Assembly (NCBI GenBank): GCA_031270375.1
Contig: JAISXR010000102.1
Span: 1-38,069, forward strand
Source: Synergistaceae bacterium
GTDB taxonomy: Bacteria > Synergistota > Synergistia > Synergistales > Synergistaceae
Length of the DNA stretch: 38,069 nt
Reading direction: 5' to 3'
Shown here: in pieces, positions 8,701 to 16,899 of the stretch
Numbering within the stretch: position 1 is the first letter of the stretch
How the letters are laid out: each line of letters starts with the position of its first letter
Translations under genes and position numbers: made by a program
Notes under the pieces: generated by a model
The model's database searches: none
The model's input: the letters and a program-made list of their open reading frames with translations, nothing else
What the model was told of the DNA's origin: nothing

Positions 8701-8772
8701 GGGAGGGATGGGGCGAAAAGCGGCGGAAAAAATTACCGGATCATACTCAAATTCAATAAGGAGGAAATTACA

Positions 8773-10149
8773 ATGAGCAAGATACCCACCCGAATTTATC
8801 TAAGCGAGGACGAGATGCCCAGATATTGGTACAACCTCCGGGCAGTGATGAAAAACAAGCCCGCCCTGATCCTGCATCCCGGAACCCTCGAACCGGTGAC
8901 GGCCGCCGATATGGAGGCGATTTTCTGCCGTGAGGCCGTGAAACAGGAACTCGACGACACGACGAAGCTCGTCCCCATTCCCGAGGGCATTCAGGACTTT
9001 TACCGTGCATACCGGCCCTCTGCGTTGATCCGCGCCTATTACCTCGAAAAGGCGTTGGGGACGCCGGCTGAAATTTATTACAAATTTGAAGGGACGAATA
9101 CTTCCGGCAGCCACAAGCTGAACTCGGCGGGACCGCAGGCCTTTTACGCGAAAGAAGAGGGCCTCGTCAATCTCACAACTGAAACCGGCGCCGGACAGTG
9201 GGGCACGGCGATGGCGATGGCGGCCGCGTTCTACGGCATTGCGCTCACCGTGTACATGGTGAAGATAAGCGCGGAGCAGAAGCCCTACCGCAAGGCCGTC
9301 ATGGAAACCTACGGGGCGAAGGTGTATCCGTCGCCGTCGGAAGTTACCGAAGCCGGCCGTAAGATACTCGAACGAGACCCGAATACCTACGGTTCCCTGG
9401 GATGTGCCATCTCCGAGGCGATCGAGACGGCAGTGAAAACCGATAAATGCCGCTATGTGCTGGGCAGCGTTTTAAACCACGTTCTGCTGCATCAATCGGT
9501 GATCGGTCTTGAGACGAAAACCGCGTTGGACAAGTTCGGCATCGCGCCGGACGTGATCATCGGATGCGCCGGCGGCGGCTCGAACTTGGGCGGCCTCATC
9601 GCGCCGTTCATGGGGGAGAGGATAGAGGGAAAAAACAACATCCGCTTTATCGCGGTCGAACCGGCCTCCTGCCCCAGCTTTACCCGGGGACGCTTCGCCT
9701 ATGACTTTGGCGATACCGCCAAAACCACTCCGCTCATCAAGATGAAAACTCTGGGCAACGGCTTCATCCCCAGCGGCAATCACGCGGGGGGCCTGCGTTA
9801 TCACGGCATGAATTCCGTGCTGAGCCAGCTCTTCGAGGATGGTATGCTGGAAGCCCGCTCCGAAACGCAGAACGACGTGTTCGAAGCGGCGGTAAAATTT
9901 TCGAAGATCGAGGGTATTCTCCCCGCGCCCGAATCAAGCCACGCGATCAAGACCGCCATCGACGAAGCTCTCGAATGCAAGAAAACCGGAGAGAAAAAAG
10001 TGATACTTTTCGGATTGACCGGAACCGGTTATTTCGACCTTTCGGCTTATATGCAATACAACGCCGGAACGCTGAGCGATAGGGTTCCCACCGACGACGA
10101 CCTGGCGAAAGGTTTCGCGACCATACCGGACATTCCGCAGAACTGCTGA
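8773..10149 (+). CDS. trpB: TrpB2-type tryptophan synthase beta chain
   Basis: A PLP enzyme that makes L-tryptophan from indole and L-serine in the cytosol. The 458-residue length and sequence style identify the TrpB2 branch rather than the TrpA-partnered TrpB1 (about 400 residues). Visible landmarks are the PLP lysine in TSGSHKLNSAG (Lys115), the catalytic glutamate in TTETGAGQWG (Glu137) and the phosphate-binding loop GCAGGGSN (near residues 264-271). TrpB2 has an N-terminal extension, seen here as IPTRIYLSEDEMPRYWYN. GAGG at 8761-8764 precedes the ATG. No trpA or other trp gene is adjacent. The leader in front indicates control by tryptophan supply. An enzyme salvaging indole is the simplest reading; TrpB2 may act on other substrates in some organisms. 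Confidence 0.93.
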   Translation: MSKIPTRIYLSEDEMPRYWYNLRAVMKNKPALILHPGTLEPVTAADMEAIFCREAVKQELDDTTKLVPIPEGIQDFYRAYRPSALIRAYYLEKALGTPAEIYYKFEGTNTSGSHKLNSAGPQAFYAKEEGLVNLTTETGAGQWGTAMAMAAAFYGIALTVYMVKISAEQKPYRKAVMETYGAKVYPSPSEVTEAGRKILERDPNTYGSLGCAISEAIETAVKTDKCRYVLGSVLNHVLLHQSVIGLETKTALDKFGIAPDVIIGCAGGGSNLGGLIAPFMGERIEGKNNIRFIAVEPASCPSFTRGRFAYDFGDTAKTTPLIKMKTLGNGFIPSGNHAGGLRYHGMNSVLSQLFEDGMLEARSETQNDVFEAAVKFSKIEGILPAPESSHAIKTAIDEALECKKTGEKKVILFGLTGTGYFDLSAYMQYNAGTLSDRVPTDDDLAKGFATIPDIPQNC

Positions 10150-10236
10150 AGGGACGAGAAATCGCGAAGGATACGAACGTTTCGGGAGTCGGCGCATATA
10201 ATTGCGCGTAAACATCTCCGGCGTGCGTGAAATGAG

Positions 10237-10272
10237 GCCGGGAGGGACAGGCGGACCGCCGCCCCTCCCGGC
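10237..10272 (+). terminator. Terminator after trpB2
   Basis: GCCGGGAGGG (10237-10246) pairs perfectly with CCCTCCCGGC (10263-10272). A nested stem GGCGG-A-CCGCC lies at 10250-10260. The following tract is short (GTTTC), so this is a strong hairpin with a weak tail. It closes the single-gene trpB2 unit. Confidence 0.6.
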
Positions 10273-10279
10273 GTTTCAA

Positions 10280-10814
10280 ATGGCGATTTATAAAAATTTT
10301 CGGCTATAGAATCGCGCTTTATCCCTTGGAGCGTTTTTGGAAATACGTAAAAAGTGGGCTGCGTACAAAAACTCAATTTACCGTTGACCGAAAAAAATCA
10401 ATATGTACAATAGACAGGACTATCAAATTCGGCATTGAATTAGGTATTGAAGGAGAAAAAATAAAAATAAACGCCGCACAAAATCCGTTCATTGTATCCG
10501 TGACCACGCACTGCCGTGTTGTGCCGTATCTTACCGAGCTGTTTTAGATTTTCCACAAAAATGTATTGATCTCTCCATTCCAATATAAATTGCCGCGTGT
10601 ATTATTTTAGTTAATTCATCACGGATCGAATTTATTTTTTATTTGGTACCTTTGTTAGCAAGAATATTTGTTCGAGTGCGGCGAAATATGAGGGCGTTCT
10701 GCCGCAAACGGATGTCTTTTGCGTAATGGCGCGGCGGACTGCCGGCGACTGAAATACGCGGTTTTTCGATGGCGCGGGCGGGTTTGAGTTTTTTAAAAAA
10801 GTGGAGGGGATAAC
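10280..10814. other. Long intergenic region, AT-rich, no clear gene
   Basis: Composition drops to markedly AT-rich between about 10290 and 10680, then becomes mixed. I see no convincing coding sequence. A 73-codon plus frame (10326-10547) overlaps a promoter-like sequence, and a minus frame at 10632-10800 encodes a basic, unfeatured peptide. The segment from about 10645 to 10790 could be a dispersed intergenic repeat, but that cannot be tested with one copy. No promoter close to the downstream operon stands out. Confidence 0.5.
10384..10411 (+). promoter_or_regulatory. Candidate promoter for sugar operon 1
   Basis: TTGACC (10384-10389) and TACAAT (10406-10411) are separated by 16 bases. This is the best plus-strand sigma-70-like match upstream of the operon. 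It would leave a leader of roughly 400 bases before the first gene at 10815, so either the leader is regulatory or the real promoter is closer and less canonical. Confidence 0.45.
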
Positions 10815-11171
10815 ATGCGATGGTATTGTTTGGTTAATGAACTGAAACCGGAACACGCGGATGATTACGCTGACATACACAGGACCGCTCATCAGACCAG
10901 ATGGAAGACGCAGCTCGATGCCCTGCGGAATGCGGGCGCTCAAAACTGCGTGGTTTTCATGCATGGAAACGAGTCCATCCTGTTTTATCAGTGTGAGGAT
11001 ATCGACGAAAGTTTCGCCGCGTTGGGTAAGGATGACGACAACAACGAGTGGCAGGCGTTTATCGCGTCATGGTTTGCCGGAACGCCTAAATTTGACGGTT
11101 CGGAGAAGGTAAAGCCGCTGGAAAAGATATTCGACCTCAACGAACAGCTCGACGGATTTCTCCGGCAGTAG
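10815..11171 (+). CDS. L-rhamnose mutarotase family protein
   Basis: A 118-residue protein of the RhaM/YiiL-type mutarotase family, whose members interconvert alpha and beta anomers of L-rhamnose in the cytosol. The family style is clear: N-terminal strand, LKPEHADDYADIHRTAHQTR, then the middle strand NCVVFMHGNESILFYQCED, then an acidic helix and a Trp-rich helix (NEWQAFIASWF). GGAGGGG at 10803-10809 precedes the ATG. It heads an operon with a sugar kinase and a ribose-type importer, so the transported sugar may be rhamnose-like. No rhamnose isomerase or aldolase lies in the window, so the substrate is uncertain. Confidence 0.78.
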   Translation: MRWYCLVNELKPEHADDYADIHRTAHQTRWKTQLDALRNAGAQNCVVFMHGNESILFYQCEDIDESFAALGKDDDNNEWQAFIASWFAGTPKFDGSEKVKPLEKIFDLNEQLDGFLRQ

Positions 11172-11183
11172 GGAATGTGCGCC

Positions 11184-12113
11184 ATGAAACGCATTACTGT
11201 CGTCGGAAGTTATAACGTGGGGCTTTTCCTAAAGGGCAGCGAGATCCCGGGCGTGGGACAGACTTTGATTGGCGACGAGTTTTTCGAAGGGGGCGGAGGC
11301 AAGGGTTCCAATCAGGCGGTCGCCGCCGCGAAGCTCGGCGCGAACGTTTCGTTCATCGGGCGTATAGGCGCTGACAAGTACGGACTGGACGCCATACAAA
11401 TGTATAACTCGTTCGGCATGTCGCGGAAATCTTTGATCATAGATCCCTCCTCGCATACCGGTATCAGCGTCATTTTCATAGACAAAGACGGAAACAATTC
11501 GATCATGGTGGTGCTCGGCGCCAATCTCAATCTGTGCGGCGACGATCTCGACGCAGCGGAATCGACGTTCAGGGAATCCGAGTACGTCGGATTTCAACTC
11601 GAAAACTCGGTGGCGTTGGTGGATTACGGGATAAGGAAAGCCCACGCGTTGGGAACCAAAGTTCTGCTTGATCCGGCTCCCGTGCAGCAAATAGCCGCCG
11701 ATTTATATCCGTGTATCGACATAATCAAACCGAACGAACATGAAGCGACCCTCCTGACCGGCATCAAGGTTGACGACAGGGAGAGCGCGCTCGAAGCGGC
11801 GCGATGGTTCCTCGGCAGAGGAGTGAAACACGCCATCATCACCCTTGGAGAGAAGGGCGTCGTATACGCGGCGTCGGATTCTGCCCGGGAATTCCCCGCT
11901 TATCCGGTGGTGCCCGTCGATACGACAGGAGCCGGCGATTGTTTCAGCGGGTCTTTGATGTGTGCCCTCTGCGAGGGCAAACCGTTCGGCGAGTCCATTG
12001 GCTTCGCGAACGCCGCCGCCGCTCTCTCAGTCACCAGGCGAGGTGTGGTGGACGCTATTCCGGCGCGCGATGAGGTCGATAATTTTCTGAAGGATGGAAC
12101 CATTTCAAAATGA
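11184..12113 (+). CDS. PfkB/ribokinase-family sugar kinase
   Basis: A ribokinase-like carbohydrate kinase of about 309 residues. It has the N-terminal sugar-binding signature GGGGKGSNQAVAAAKLG and the C-terminal ATP-binding and catalytic-base signature DTTGAGDCFSG, where the Asp of GAGD is the base. The overall pattern is closest to ribokinase, but substrate cannot be fixed from sequence. I chose the ATG at 11184 because AGGGA at 11170-11174 is then spaced 9 bases; the ATG at 11175 abuts it. The stop overlaps the next start (ATGA), so translation is coupled to the URO-D-family gene. Its role is probably phosphorylation of the sugar brought in by the downstream importer. Confidence 0.85.
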   Translation: MKRITVVGSYNVGLFLKGSEIPGVGQTLIGDEFFEGGGGKGSNQAVAAAKLGANVSFIGRIGADKYGLDAIQMYNSFGMSRKSLIIDPSSHTGISVIFIDKDGNNSIMVVLGANLNLCGDDLDAAESTFRESEYVGFQLENSVALVDYGIRKAHALGTKVLLDPAPVQQIAADLYPCIDIIKPNEHEATLLTGIKVDDRESALEAARWFLGRGVKHAIITLGEKGVVYAASDSAREFPAYPVVPVDTTGAGDCFSGSLMCALCEGKPFGESIGFANAAAALSVTRRGVVDAIPARDEVDNFLKDGTISK

Positions 12114-13189
12114 CGACGAGGGAGAGAATGCTTGCGGTATACGAACATAAAATCCCCGATCGCTTTCCGGTCGGCATCTATGGACGATACCTGCCGCGGG
12201 GTGAAATAGAGAGAAAACTTCGGGATAAAGGCCTCGGCATAATAACGTATCATCCGCTCGTCACTTTTTTGGGGCCTCCGTGGCACGACCTTCCCGGTTA
12301 TATCTCGGACGTCAGAAACACCAGCGTGCGAGAAGATCGATATTTCGAAAGCGGAAGAATGGTCAGGCGGATCACTTATGAAACGCCGGTAGGATCGGTA
12401 TGGAGCGAAAAAGAACCGTCCGTGGGGGACGGAAGCGAGCATACGAGAAGCTATTTCATCAAAAGCGTGGAAGATTACAAGATCATGACGTATATCGTAG
12501 AACACACCGTGATATCTTCCAACGAACGCGCCATATCGCTCCGCCTCGCGGAACTGGGGGAAGACGGAGTGTTGCTGGGCAGGCTGGACAGAAGCCCGTA
12601 TCAGAAATTGCTGCTCGAGTTTGTGGGCGGCGAGCGTTTTTTGGTGGATATCTTCGAGGAGACGGAGGCCGTCGAGGAATTGATGGACGCAATGTATTTG
12701 AGGCTCGAAGAATCTTATGAACAGGCGCTCTCGACAGAAGCCCTTCTGGTCTGGCAGCCCGATAACGTGACGTCCGACATGACGCCCCCGAGATATTTCG
12801 AAAAATACCTTCTCCCATATTACAAAAAACTCTCGGCCGCGGTGCACGCAAGCGGAAAAAAACTCGCGGCGCACTTCGACGGGAAGGTAAAAGCCATCAG
12901 CGACCTGATACCGCGGTCCGGCGTCGACGTGCTGGATTCCCTGTCTCTTCCGGAAATAGGCGGGGATATGACGCTCACCGAAGCCCGCCGGGCGTTCAGC
13001 GGCGTTTCGGTGTTCCCGAACTTTCCGGCGAACCTGTCACCGGCAGACGAGAAAGACATTCGTGCCTTCCTGCGCGTTCTCAAAGCGGAAGCGGGGACGG
13101 ACGAGCCGTTCATGCTGCAGATCAGCGAAGACCTCCAGGAAGGTTCATGGGCGCGTGTGCTGCCCATTATAGCTGACGAAATGTTGTGA
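12110..13189 (+). CDS. URO-D-family protein (not HemE)
   Basis: A 359-residue TIM-barrel protein of the uroporphyrinogen decarboxylase superfamily. This superfamily also holds corrinoid and methyl-transfer enzymes such as MtaA and many uncharacterised proteins. A GRYLP piece near residue 24 resembles the HemE substrate loop, but the surrounding HemE motif is absent. At the place where MtaA-like methyltransferases have a His-x-Cys zinc site, this protein reads AAHFDGK, so the Cys is replaced by Asp. Neither haem synthesis nor classical Zn-thiolate methyl transfer is therefore supported. It overlaps the sugar kinase by 4 bp and precedes the importer, pointing to a role in metabolising the imported compound. 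The reaction is unknown. Confidence 0.75.
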   Translation: MTTRERMLAVYEHKIPDRFPVGIYGRYLPRGEIERKLRDKGLGIITYHPLVTFLGPPWHDLPGYISDVRNTSVREDRYFESGRMVRRITYETPVGSVWSEKEPSVGDGSEHTRSYFIKSVEDYKIMTYIVEHTVISSNERAISLRLAELGEDGVLLGRLDRSPYQKLLLEFVGGERFLVDIFEETEAVEELMDAMYLRLEESYEQALSTEALLVWQPDNVTSDMTPPRYFEKYLLPYYKKLSAAVHASGKKLAAHFDGKVKAISDLIPRSGVDVLDSLSLPEIGGDMTLTEARRAFSGVSVFPNFPANLSPADEKDIRAFLRVLKAEAGTDEPFMLQISEDLQEGSWARVLPIIADEML

Positions 13190-13309
13190 TCATCTTTTTA
13201 AACACCGCGGAGGGGGGTATATTTGGATGTGAGCTTTGAACATTCGGGGCGGTTGAAGTCGAGTGGAGCGATTGCGTCATTTGGTTTAAAAAAAGAGGAG
13301 GTAACGATT

Positions 13310-14299
13310 ATGAAGAGATTTCTAACGACGATGGCAGCATTGTTTTTAATGTCTGGTATTCTCGCGGCCGCTTCCGTCTGTTTCGCGGAACCCGTGACTA
13401 TTGGCGTCTCGTTGGACAACCTGGACGACCCGTTCTGGGTGGGAATCAAGACGGGCATCGACGCGGCAGAGAAAGAACTGGGCGATAAGGTCAAGATAAA
13501 TATACAGGTCTGCCAGGGCGACGCCAACGTCCAAAACAAACAGATACAGGACATGGTAACCGCCGGCGCGCAGGCCATTGTGTGCGTTTACGTCGATAAA
13601 GAGGCCATTTTGCAGTCAGTCAAGCTCTGTAACGAGAAAAATGTCCCGTTCATATACTGCGACCGCACGCTTGACAGTACGCCGGACGCGCAGGTGGCGT
13701 GGGGAATCGCCACGGACAACTATGCCCTGACCGTCAACGGATGGAAATGGATGGCCGATTATGCCCGCTCGCAAAATATCAAACTCAAGGTACTTGAGCT
13801 TGTGGGTTCGCTTACCGACAACAATGTCCTGAGACGCACAAAGGGTTTCGAGGATGTGATGAAGGATAACTCCGACATAATAGAGCGCGTCCAGAGCGTG
13901 CCTACCGAGTTCAATCTGGAAAAAGCGCTTGCCGGCACGACGAACGCCCTGCAGGCGGATCCCGACATAAACTGCATTTTCATGCATTCCGACTACCTGC
14001 TTGCCCCGACGATCCAGGCGCTTGAGGCGGCCGGACGCTATGTCAAGATAGGGGAGCCCGGACACGTGATAGTGATGCCGTTCTCCGGCAATTCCGGTTC
14101 CGTAAAGGCCATGAAGGACGGTTACGTCGAGATGACGTTCGGAATGGACGTATATAAGTGCGGTTACGAGGCGATTTTTGCCGGATATAACATAGCCACC
14201 GGAAGTAAAACTTACGACGCTCCGGCCGATGACCCGGGATTCATCCTTACGCAGGAGAATCTGTCGGAAACGGCTCCGAGAGCTTACGGTTCGTTCTAG
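13310..14299 (+). CDS. Ribose-type ABC sugar-binding protein 1
   Basis: A periplasmic binding protein of the Peripla_BP_4 (RbsB-like) family, 329 residues. A signal peptide with a hydrophobic core ends at SVCFA, with cleavage probably before EPVTIGVS. The mature N-terminus NLDDPFWVGIKTGIDAA is typical of RbsB-like proteins. The ATG at 13310 follows GAGGAGG (13295-13301), which is why I reject the longer frame from 13223. It delivers sugar to the two permeases and the ATPase encoded downstream. A hairpin follows at 14348-14397. Confidence 0.9.
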   Translation: MKRFLTTMAALFLMSGILAAASVCFAEPVTIGVSLDNLDDPFWVGIKTGIDAAEKELGDKVKINIQVCQGDANVQNKQIQDMVTAGAQAIVCVYVDKEAILQSVKLCNEKNVPFIYCDRTLDSTPDAQVAWGIATDNYALTVNGWKWMADYARSQNIKLKVLELVGSLTDNNVLRRTKGFEDVMKDNSDIIERVQSVPTEFNLEKALAGTTNALQADPDINCIFMHSDYLLAPTIQALEAAGRYVKIGEPGHVIVMPFSGNSGSVKAMKDGYVEMTFGMDVYKCGYEAIFAGYNIATGSKTYDAPADDPGFILTQENLSETAPRAYGSF

Positions 14300-14347
14300 G
14301 GGACCATTGGTTCAGCCAGTGATTCCCTGAGCGGGGTTGAATATCTC

Positions 14348-14397
14348 AAAGCGGTCGGCCGCAGGGTGGGTTCACATTGCTTGGCGCCGGTCGCTTT
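14348..14397 (+). promoter_or_regulatory. Intercistronic hairpin after binding-protein gene 1
   Basis: AAAGCGGTCGGC (14348-14359) can pair over 12 positions with GCCGGTCGCTTT (14386-14397), two of the pairs being G-U. There is no T tract. It sits between the binding-protein stop and the permease ribosome site (14404-14410). It could protect upstream mRNA or partly stop transcription, giving more binding protein than permease. Confidence 0.5.
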
Positions 14398-14415
14398 GAC
14401 TACGGAGGAGTATTG

Positions 14416-15387
14416 ATGGCGGAGACAGCGGGAACAAAACGCGTTTTTATGATATTAGGAAGACAGCACACTCTATTGTTTTTTGTCGTTTTTACTGTCG
14501 CGGCCATCTTCTTCGTGCCGAAATTCGCAAACCCGGAGAACCTGATCAACATATTGGTCCAATCCTCTGACCTCATCATATTGTCTTGCGGCATGACGTT
14601 CGTATTCCTGAACGCGAGCATTGATTTTTCCGTCGTGGCGGTGTTGGCGCTTGCCAGTGTTTTCGGGGCCAAAATACTCACGGGCGGCGGAAATACCGCC
14701 GTCAATATAATTTTGGCGATAATTGCCATGCTCGCGACAGGGGCGGTCATAGGCATTATCAACGGGCTCGCCGTAACCAGGCTGAAGATGCCGTCTTTCA
14801 TAGCCACCATGTCGACCCAGCTCATCTTCTCCGGAATAGCGCTCACCCTGACCCAAAGCAGTACCATCGGCAATATTCCGAACGCTTTCAACGCCATCGC
14901 GCAGGGCAAATTCCTCGGCGTTCCGATTCCGAGCGTCATCACCACCGCCGTGGCCGGAGCGTCCATCTTTCTGCTTCATTTCACCGTGCAAGGACGCAGA
15001 TTTTTTGCCGTGGGGACGAACCAGAGGACGTCCAGAGTGTCGGGCATTTCAATTAAAAAAACGATAATGAGCCTCTTCGTCATCTCGGGAATCTCGGCGG
15101 CCATCGCCTGCATCATCATGACGGCGAGACTCGGCGCGGGAATTCCATCTCTTGGCAAGGACATGGTTATGGACATCGTGGCCGCCGTCGTCGTCGGGGG
15201 AACCAGCGTCTCCGGCGGAGAGGGCGGCATTCTGGGGACGGTGGCCGGCGCGATCCTCATAGTCGTGTTGAACAACAGTTTGAATCTCCTCGGAGCGGAA
15301 TGGTACACGATAAATATCTGCAAAGGCGTTCTGATTCTCGCGGCTTGCATGTTGAACTCCCTGCGGGCCGGGCCGCAAGGCGCCTAG
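14416..15387 (+). CDS. Ribose-type ABC permease 1A
   Basis: An inner-membrane permease of the BPD_transp_2 (RbsC-like) family, 323 residues with about 8-10 hydrophobic helices. The ABC-coupling region MDIVAAVVVGGTSVSGGEGG is the conserved loop seen in RbsC-like proteins. The ATG at 14416 follows GGAGGAG (14404-14410); the TTG at 14377 has no such support. It lies on the opposite side of the ATPase gene from permease 1B, so the importer is likely a heterodimer in the membrane rather than the RbsC homodimer. Confidence 0.9.
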   Translation: MAETAGTKRVFMILGRQHTLLFFVVFTVAAIFFVPKFANPENLINILVQSSDLIILSCGMTFVFLNASIDFSVVAVLALASVFGAKILTGGGNTAVNIILAIIAMLATGAVIGIINGLAVTRLKMPSFIATMSTQLIFSGIALTLTQSSTIGNIPNAFNAIAQGKFLGVPIPSVITTAVAGASIFLLHFTVQGRRFFAVGTNQRTSRVSGISIKKTIMSLFVISGISAAIACIIMTARLGAGIPSLGKDMVMDIVAAVVVGGTSVSGGEGGILGTVAGAILIVVLNNSLNLLGAEWYTINICKGVLILAACMLNSLRAGPQGA

Positions 15388-15399
15388 GAGGTGTATCTG

Positions 15400-16899
15400 G
15401 TGGGCAAGGCAATCATGGAGCTTAAAAATGTCCGCAAGGATTTCGGCAGCGTCAGCGTTTTGAAGGGCATATCGCTCGTCCTGGAGCGGGGCCGCACCTT
15501 GGGGCTTGTCGGTGAAAACGGCGCTGGAAAATCGACGCTCATGAACATATTGGGCGGCGTATACGCTATGACCTCCGGAGAGATGCGGCTCGACGGCGAA
15601 CCATACTCGCCCCGCAATCCAAAGGAAGCCTCCGAAAAAGGAATCGCGTTCATCCATCAGGAACTCAATCTGTTCACGAATCTCACTGTCGCGGAAAACA
15701 TCTGTCTCGACACGCAAAAAAGGGGTCAGTTCATTCTATCATCGAGACAGATGGGAAAAACCGCCGAGTCGGTTTTGGACAGACTCGGCGTCACGGTTTC
15801 CGCGGGCGCGGTAGTCGAGGAGCTGCCAGTCGGTATGAGGCAGATGGTGGAGATCGCGAAAGCCCTGTCGAAAGAGGCGAAGATCGTCATTTTCGACGAG
15901 CCCACCTCGTCTCTTTCCACGCCGGAAAAAAAGAATCTGTTCCGCGTCATAAGGGAGCTTTCCCAGGCCGGCATCGCTCTGATTTACATTTCTCACGCGT
16001 TGGACGACGTTCTGGATTTGTGCGACGAAATTCTGGTCATTCGCGACGGCGAACAAATTGGCGAACAGACGCCAAAATCAATGATAACCAAGGAAAAAAT
16101 GATACGGATGATGGTTGGGCGGGAGATGGGGCAGTTATATCCGTATAACGCGCGCGAGCGCGGCGGCGAATATCTGAGAGTGAGCGGACTGACCAACGCC
16201 AACGGATTGAGGAACGTCGACCTTGTCATACGCGGGGGAGAAATTGTCGGACTTTTCGGGCTCATGGGGGCGGGGCGCAGCGAACTTGCACGGGCCGTCT
16301 ACGGATTGGATCCCATTGACGGGGGAACGGTTTTTTTCATGGGAACTCAGGAGAGAAACATGTCGCCGGGGATGTGGCTCGAAAGGGGCATGGCCTTCAT
16401 CACCGAAAACCGCAGGGAGGAGGGGCTGCTGCTTCCAAAGTGCGTGCAGGAAAATATCTCGTTGGTCAATCTGGATAAATATAAAACCCGTTTCGGAGTG
16501 CTGAGCAAAAGCGCCGAAAAAAACGATTGCGCCAAGACAGTGTCCCACCTGAGAATAAAATCGGGCAATCCGGACCAACAGGCCGCCCGTCATTTATCGG
16601 GAGGGAATCAGCAGAAGGCCGTCATAGGCAAGTGGCTTCTGATAAATCCCAAAGTCCTCATCATGGACGAACCGACGCGGGGAGTCGATGTCGGGGCCAA
16701 GTATGAAATATATTCCCAGATCAACGATATCGCGGAAAAAGGGAGCGCTATACTCTTCATATCGAGCGAGATGGAAGAACTGATCGGAATCTGCGACAGA
16801 ATAGCCGTGATGTACGGAGGGCGGATTACCGGCGAACGGGCGCGCGGAAATTTTTCTCAGGAAAGCCTGTTGAAATTGGCGATAGGAGACGTTGCGTGA
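15400..16899 (+). CDS. Duplicated-domain sugar ABC ATPase 1
   Basis: An RbsA/MglA-type ATPase of 499 residues with two fused nucleotide-binding domains. Domain 1 has Walker A GENGAGKST, a degenerate signature (LPVGMRQMVEIAKAL) and Walker B IVIFDEPTSS. Domain 2 has the usual altered P-loop (GLMGAGRSE), a canonical signature LSGGNQQKAVIGKWL and Walker B VLIMDEPTRGVDVG. This asymmetry is typical of the family. I chose GTG at 15400 because AGGAGG (15386-15391) is spaced 8 bases from it. The 3' end overlaps the next permease start. Confidence 0.92.
   Translation: MGKAIMELKNVRKDFGSVSVLKGISLVLERGRTLGLVGENGAGKSTLMNILGGVYAMTSGEMRLDGEPYSPRNPKEASEKGIAFIHQELNLFTNLTVAENICLDTQKRGQFILSSRQMGKTAESVLDRLGVTVSAGAVVEELPVGMRQMVEIAKALSKEAKIVIFDEPTSSLSTPEKKNLFRVIRELSQAGIALIYISHALDDVLDLCDEILVIRDGEQIGEQTPKSMITKEKMIRMMVGREMGQLYPYNARERGGEYLRVSGLTNANGLRNVDLVIRGGEIVGLFGLMGAGRSELARAVYGLDPIDGGTVFFMGTQERNMSPGMWLERGMAFITENRREEGLLLPKCVQENISLVNLDKYKTRFGVLSKSAEKNDCAKTVSHLRIKSGNPDQQAARHLSGGNQQKAVIGKWLLINPKVLIMDEPTRGVDVGAKYEIYSQINDIAEKGSAILFISSEMEELIGICDRIAVMYGGRITGERARGNFSQESLLKLAIGDVA

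Noticed and set aside
10326-10547. 73-codon plus-strand frame
   Set aside because: It overlaps the promoter-like sequence at 10384-10411, has no ribosome site and no recognisable composition.
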